Shown here: positions 58,726 through 64,000 of the stretch, one piece after another | How the letters are laid out: every line of letters begins with the position of its first letter | Position numbering within the stretch: the stretch's first letter is position 1 | DNA from: Notamacropus eugenii | Lineage: Eukaryota; Chordata; Mammalia; Diprotodontia; Macropodidae | Assembly (NCBI RefSeq): GCF_028372415.1 | Contig: NC_092876.1 | Location: forward strand, 226,163,528-226,227,527 | Direction of reading: 5' to 3' | DNA length: 64,000 bases | The notes under the pieces: generated by a model | What the model saw: only the letters and a program-made list of their open reading frames with translations | Databases searched by the model: none | Told to the model about the DNA's origin: nothing | Program-made: the position numbers and the translations under genes

Positions 58726-58829
58726 CAGGCAAAAAGTCTTAGACTCAGAACCAACCAAGCTACTTAAAAATATGGTAAGAAGTAAAAACCTAAGGATAAA
58801 ATGAAAGAGGAAATATCTAAAATAAAATA

Positions 58830-59045
58830 GAGGTAATGTAGTTTAATGGATAAAGTGATAGGATGGGAGTTAAAAATCTGATTTTGACTCATATTGGCTG
58901 TGTGACAATGGATAAATCACTAAACTTTCTCTACCTTAGTTTCTTAATCCATAAAATGGGTATAATAATACCAGAAATATCCACAGAGAGGGCTGAAACT
59001 CAAATGAATATATAAAAACTTTTCAAACTTTGAAGTCTTATACAT
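58830..59045 (+). mobile_element. MAR1/THER1-type CORE-SINE
   Basis: 'aatgtagtttaatggataaagtgatagg' head and 'aatccataaaatgggtataataatacc'. The tail is worn. Confidence 0.72.
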
Positions 59046-59049
59046 TCTG

Positions 59050-59103
59050 TCAATAACTAAATATTAAGCACCTACTAAGTGCTAAGCACTCTGATATCCC
59101 GAA
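59050..59103 (+). mobile_element. L3-like scrap
   Basis: 'aatattaagcacctactaagtgctaagcac'. Confidence 0.6.
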
Positions 59104-59244
59104 GGTCATGGTGCAGTTTTAAGCCAAGACCTTTGGGACACCCAGTATTTAGTTATTGGGCTAAATTTATGATTTCATTTGTGTAGGGAACTTTCAGGGA
59201 GGAAACTCCCTTTTTAGCAATGCAGTCCATCACCAGCTTTACAA

Positions 59245-59380
59245 CTTAGAATCTTAGAGAGTTTCATGGATTATTCAGAGCTTAAGTGACTTTCTTGGGG
59301 TCACATATCCAGTGTACATCAGATATGAACACTTGAACCCAGATCTTTATAATTTTAAGACCATTCTGCCTCTCAAAGCA
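59245..59380 (-). mobile_element. MIR3-type SINE
   Basis: 'cagagcttaagtgactttcttggggtcacatatcc' and 'cttgaacccagatc'. Confidence 0.65.
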
Positions 59381-59859
59381 CTCTGTAAAAGTCAGTTTTT
59401 GTTCCTATTCTTATTAATTGGAGAACTACTTTTTATTCTTACCCCTGACCTCCAAATTGAGGCAGAGAAACTTTATTCTGTCTGTAAAACAATATTATTA
59501 TTTGGAATGTGTACAGTTAAAATCTGTTATGAAATATGTCATGACAAAAGCTGGGTTATATATTTTCATGAAGTCCTTGCTGGGTTGCCCACAAATTGTT
59601 ATTACAAAGTTAATGTCTGAAAAAAAAATACCTGATTGTAAATATACAAGAATGGCTAAATAAAATTCAAAAGACTTCTTTAAAAAAAAAAAAGAATAAT
59701 CTATCTGTCGAGCCATATTTTAAATAAGGTTAAGTCAAATTATGCTATGTTGTTTGTGAGTATAAACTGGACGTTAGAAGTCACTTAAGAAAGAGCTGTG
59801 TACAGATCGGGGCTGGATCTGTGATTTCAGGCCCATAAAACAATCATACACAAACTCCC
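59381..59859. other. Unique intron sequence
   Basis: An open frame of 102 codons (59312-59620) overlaps the MIR3 and has no recognised features. Confidence 0.5.
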
Positions 59860-60755
59860 AAGTGAGGAAACTCTCCCTGAGTGCTCTCATCATCTCTGGC
59901 CTAGACTTCTGAAACAAGCTTCAAGTTGGTCTGTCTGCTTCAACTCTCCCCCTGCTCCAGTCTATCCTCCACTGAAATGCTCAAGTAATTTTTTTAAAGT
60001 GCTAAGTTTCAATGATGTTACTCTTCTACTTAGTAAATTCCAGTGGCTCCTTATAGGATAAAAATCTTGTGTCTGGCATTAAAAATTCAGGCTTCTTTTT
60101 TTCCTTTCAGGTCTTCTCATACTTTTATTTCCTTCCATGAACTCTTAAGGTTCAACCCTACTGGCCTATTTGTTATAGCTCACACATCTTTGTTACCTCT
60201 CACGCCATCACTTTGTTATATCTCACTCCGTCTTTGGTCTCTTCTTTCACATTGGCTGTTTCCTGTGCCTGAAATTCTCTTCTCCCCTCCACCTCTCAGA
60301 CTCTCCAGCTTCCTTCAAGTCTCAGTTGACATGCCATCTTTTTCAGGAGGCCTTTTTGGATCCCTCCAGCTGCTAGTGCCTTCTCCTCCAAGGTTACCCT
60401 TCATCTACTCCTTTTTGGTTAATTCAGTTTTAATTTATTTTCAGTTCTGAATTCCCTCCCTTCCACCTCCCCCTTTCCGTCATTGAGAAAGTAAAAAACA
60501 AACAAAAAAAACCCACAAGCAACTCCTCTACACAAGCAAAACAGATCCCTGCATTAGCCATATCCAAACATATGTATGGCTCACTCTCAATTCTAAACAT
60601 ATCTTGTAAGTACTTAGATCTTTATATGTCCTTTTCCCTTAATAGAAAGTGAGCTCCTTGAGGGCAGGGACTGCTTTTAACTCTCTTTCTAGTTTTAGTG
60701 CTTAGTATACTGCTGGGCAAATAACAAGCACTTAACAAATATTTGTGAACTGGCT
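59860..60755 (+). mobile_element. L2 3' portion, split by an L1 end
   Basis: 'ctcatcatctctggcctagacttc', 'attccagtggctccttataggataaaaatc', 'ccagcttccttcaagtctcag'. After the L1 insert comes the end 'gtgagctccttgagggcagggactgc ... gcaaataacaagcacttaacaaat'. Confidence 0.87.
60420..60610 (-). mobile_element. LINE-1 3' end inserted in L2
   Basis: 'gttctgaattccctcccttccacctccccc' and 'gcattagccatatccaaacatatg', the reverse of an L1 3' UTR. Confidence 0.7.
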
Positions 60756-60756
60756 A

Positions 60757-60835
60757 CCTTACACACTTTTGTTAGGATTAAATGAAATAATATATATAAG
60801 CCCTCTATGAATGGCACCTATTATCATTTCTAGAC
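60757..60835 (+). mobile_element. MAR1-type 3' fragment
   Basis: 'cttttgttaggattaaatgaaataatatatataagc'. Confidence 0.6.
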
Positions 60836-60839
60836 GCTC

Positions 60840-61135
60840 ATGTTTGTTGATGTCTTTAAAATGTGGTATTCAGAGCCAAAACATAACTCTCTAGATGTGG
60901 TCTGATCAGTGCAGAACGTAGTGGACTGTTACCTCCCTTGAATTTGAGACTCTCCTTTGTCTAAACATTGCTTAAGTTTACATGACTATTTTTATCGCCA
61001 CCTGGTTCTAGTTCATCTTGAGTTTTTGGTCAATTAAAAAGTCTAAGCCTTTTTCTTACGAGTTGTTTTCAAGCCAGCTCTTTCTTACCCTGTACTTATG
61101 TAGCTGATTGCTTGAAAAATATAGAAATTCAAATT
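60840..61135 (-). mobile_element. CR1-like LINE relic
   Basis: 'ctagatgtggtctgatcagtgcagaacgtagtgg', 'catcttgagtttttggtcaattaaaaagtctaagcctttttc' and 'cctgtacttatgtagctgatt'. This is another part of the reversed amniote CR1 3' region seen at 40855-41345. Confidence 0.65.
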
Positions 61136-62334
61136 TCTGTTTAATAAATTTCTTCTTGTTGGTTTTGGCTCGACATTTTAGCCTATAGGGAAAGGCAAAG
61201 GCAAAGAACTCTATGAAAGAGTAAGAAATGTAGAAATAACTTGGAAGGAGGTCTTAAGTGATTAGTCAAAAAGAAATGAAAAGCAGAAGTTAATGATTTA
61301 AACTTTATCCTGAAAATATTGTCAGTTAACCCCCAAATTGCACCTATAAACTGAATCCAACTATTAATGTATTTAGTTCCAAAATTTAGTTGGAATTATA
61401 CAGCTGGCAGTATATAAGAGACTTTTCCAAAGTCATCACAGATGGCTGGATGTCCCTACACATCATGAAGATTTTCAGATAAGGAGCTTCCACAGTAAGC
61501 TTCTTACTTGTTTTATAACCATTATGGTGAGTTAGAGCTTTCTTTGGTTTAAGGAAGCCATTCATTTAAGCTCATTTTCTTTTGTTTGGTCTTCAGACAC
61601 CATCCTTACTATTTAGGAAAATAAAGATTGACATCATAATCTTGATAAGTGTGCTAATCATTCTTGCCTTTGTGGAACAGACATTATTTTGCTTCACAAG
61701 TTTCCAAATCTTTCCTTAACCTTACCCTTGATCTCTGACCCATAGAGACATACTCATGTAAACACACTGGCCATCTGCCCTCCTCTAAGTTTTTTATATG
61801 ATCTTTTTTGTACATGGCTACATCTTCGGCTATGCCAGCTCTCAAAATCTTTGTGCTGAGCTACAGTCCTTTTATTTCCAGTCTTTTTTGTCTGGATAAA
61901 TCTCTCAATAATATAGTTTTTATTGCACTGTTTTACAGCATTGTTTCTTTAGTCTGCCTCACACTTGTAGTTCATTGTTACACTATCATTTAATTATCCT
62001 TTTCATTATATATTTTATATTATAATAATTCTGTTAAGTTTCCATCACCAAAAGTGATTTTCAATCTATGAAAGTATGTGTCCCGCTTAAAGAAAATGTA
62101 AATACATCTATATATCCATATATGCGTAGAGAGGAATAGTTACAGATGTAGATATGAAATTAACCCTAAATAAATTTCTGAGTGATTATTTACATTTCAA
62201 AGAGAGTTTTTTTTTAATATAGAAAAGGAGCTTTTAATTGCAGAAGACAGGAGAGGGGGTAGAATGGGAGATGACTGAGAAAATCAAAGAAACCAGTGCT
62301 AATTAAAGATCAGTTAAGGTGAAACATCTGTGAG
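61136..62334. other. Unique intron sequence
   Basis: No exon or repeat recognised. Confidence 0.5.

Positions 62335-62372
<38 letters not shown>
62335..62372. repeat. (GT)n microsatellite
   Basis: About 18 units. Confidence 0.98.
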
Positions 62373-62374
<2 letters not shown>

Positions 62375-63204
62375 GGGAGTTGGTTTAGAAAACAATATTT
62401 TACCCACAGCTTCTCAAGAACACATCTGTTGCCTATCACTTTTGTTGAATCATTGCTTGATTTCAAAAATTGGTTCCAGTATCAATTAAAAATATTTGAT
62501 GCTCTCTCCGACCTGATCCTGGGGTGTGAGATTATTGAAGTATTCATTCATTGTATAGTCTGCTCAAGAGTCTTCCACAGTGGTGGTCATGAGTGGTGGA
62601 CTTTGCCCTATCAAGCATGTAAGCAACTTGCTAGTCAATCTTAAAACCAGGAAAGCCCCATTTCCTCTGTAAGTGTAGAACTGCTGGGGACCACACCACC
62701 ATAAACAACTTTAGGTGGAGGACAGAGACTTTACCAGAGGCGAAATTATCTTTTCCATCCTGGCCTTAGAAAGTGTAGTGAGTGGCTAATAAAATCTCCA
62801 AAGAGTCAGCAGAAGTACCTTTGTGTTTAATACCAGGGATCTAAGACAAGATGACTTGTTGATTGCAAAGAGTTTAATAACAGAATGGCCCAAACACAGA
62901 TCTCCTTGGGAATATAGTGGAATGGGTGGAGGAAAGGAAAACAATGAGACTTGGAGGTAGAGAGAATGTTGTACCATTTGGAACAAAGTTGAGATTCATC
63001 ATAACTTGTCCATTTGCCCATTATAAGTTTGCAAAAATGGTTATTCCCTGCCTTATTAGAGACCTTTAATATGACAAATACCCAATAAGTACGGGGACAA
63101 CCAATTTAACTTTAAATATATTGGTCTTTTAAAAGAAAAAGTGAAAAACTATGATTTAAACTTGAACTGGGAAGTCAAAATACACATTCGTCTGAAACCC
63201 TCCT
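62373..63204. other. Unique intron sequence
   Basis: No exon recognised. Part of 62640-63060 may be an old unassigned repeat. Confidence 0.45.
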
Positions 63205-63320
63205 CTTATCCTTATTAGCTATGATACCATGGACAAGTCACTTTTTTGAACCTTAGTTTCCTCATTTCAAAAATAGTAACAATTCTTATGTGAGAAGGTC
63301 TTTTGTTAAGTGCATTCTAG
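63205..63320 (+). mobile_element. MIR-type SINE fragment
   Basis: 'attagctatgataccatggacaagtcac' and 'ccttagtttcctcatttc'. Confidence 0.65.
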
Positions 63321-63545
63321 TACATAAGAAATAGTATCACAAAAGAAGGGTGTGCTTAATAAAGATAATTTTTTGTTCTGGCAAATGATCAACAGAACAG
63401 TGTTTTATTCTTCAACATATGATGAATTCTAGACAATGAACAATCCTGTACATTGACTACTTTCAGGTGCCTATATACCATTGTAGTTGTTACCTAAGTG
63501 CAATAATTTGTATACTGTTGGCATTGTAGATAGAATATACTTTAA

Positions 63546-63667
63546 GAATTCAACAAATATTTATTAAGCACTTATTATATGCCAGGTATTATAACTGGGC
63601 ACTAGAAATACAAAGATGAAAATGAAAACAGCTTCTGTTTTGAAGGAGCTTATGCTCTATTTTGAGT
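63546..63667 (+). mobile_element. L3-like LINE fragment
   Basis: 'caacaaatatttattaagcacttattatatgccaggtattataactgggcactag' and 'gaaggagcttatgctctattttgag'. Confidence 0.7.
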
Positions 63668-64000
63668 AGCAGAAGAATACCCTATAAAAGAGTAATATGG
63701 TACTTGACCCAGGACCTTCCTAATACTTCAGGCTCATACCAGACCTGATCAATTCTAGGGGCTAACCCCAAAAAGTCATATTCTTAAATTTCCCAGGATA
63801 GTTTGTGTTAGAATTTCCTCAGATAAAGGTAAGAGTGTGCCCAAACTTTCCCATAAGTACTCAAGGTAACAAGTGCACAACCATAGAGGACATAGTTTAT
63901 TTCACTATGCAGGAAATCCAGAGGATACAAGCAGGAGCCTAAAACTTAAAGGGAGCCCATAAAGTAAAATATTCATAATAGTTTTCTGCAGGAATTCGTA
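63668..64000. other. Unique intron sequence
   Basis: No feature recognised up to the window end. Confidence 0.5.

Noticed and set aside
60043-60450. 135-codon plus-strand frame
   Set aside because: It is the 3' part of an L2 copy running into an L1 fragment; the peptide is a LINE by-product.
1-64000. CRISPR array, bacterial operon or defence system
   Set aside because: Direct repeats are microsatellites or interspersed elements, composition and the spliced exon are mammalian, and no bacterial-style genes exist.

Overview
The window is a piece of a marsupial chromosome. The evidence is its interspersed repeats: several copies of two tRNA-headed SINE families. One has a BovB/RTE-like tail ending near 'cacgactgaaaa(t/c)gactgaacaa'. 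The other has a tail with 'ccctccctcactcaaaacaa' and 'ggtcttctt'. They sit with MIR, MIR3 and MAR1/THER1-type CORE-SINEs, L2, L1 3' ends, CR1/L3 relics, old DNA transposons and (CA)n or (CT)n microsatellites. Base composition is AT-rich and there is no bacterial-style gene packing. Family names are from memory of published mammal repeat classes, and the species within marsupials was not determined.

Only one protein-coding exon is convincing: 57053-57223 on the + strand. It is the first coding exon of CSRNP3 (cysteine/serine-rich nuclear protein 3, FAM130A2/TAIP2). It has a clean 3' splice site, the start codon, 49 complete codons and a GTGAGT donor. The next coding exon was not found before 64000, so the downstream intron is longer than 6.7 kb. 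The 57 kb upstream is most simply 5' intron or upstream flank of CSRNP3. In other mammals SCN2A lies upstream of CSRNP3, but no SCN2A exon was seen here.

Layout: 1-29.4 kb is repeat-rich (two long L2 copies, an L1 3' half, many SINEs, an L1 minus-strand fragment). Its oddest element is a 493-bp SINE foldback inserted as one unit at 28126-28618. 30.2-37.3 kb has almost no recognisable transposons, apart from microsatellites, and is a candidate conserved regulatory interval with a GC-richer core near 34.6-35.3 kb. 37.3-47.2 kb is repeat-rich again and holds a ~300-bp duplicated block (39065-39361 and 41542-41841); one copy is bracketed by 35-bp direct repeats. 47.2-57 kb holds two solo-LTR fossils, old hAT-like and Tigger-like DNA elements, and the last intron stretch before the exon. 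57.2-64 kb is the start of the next intron, with L2, L1, CR1 and SINE relics.

No operon, CRISPR array, rRNA, tRNA gene or intact mobile element was found. I see no new multi-gene system. The interest lies in unusual insertion and duplication structures and in possible regulation of CSRNP3.
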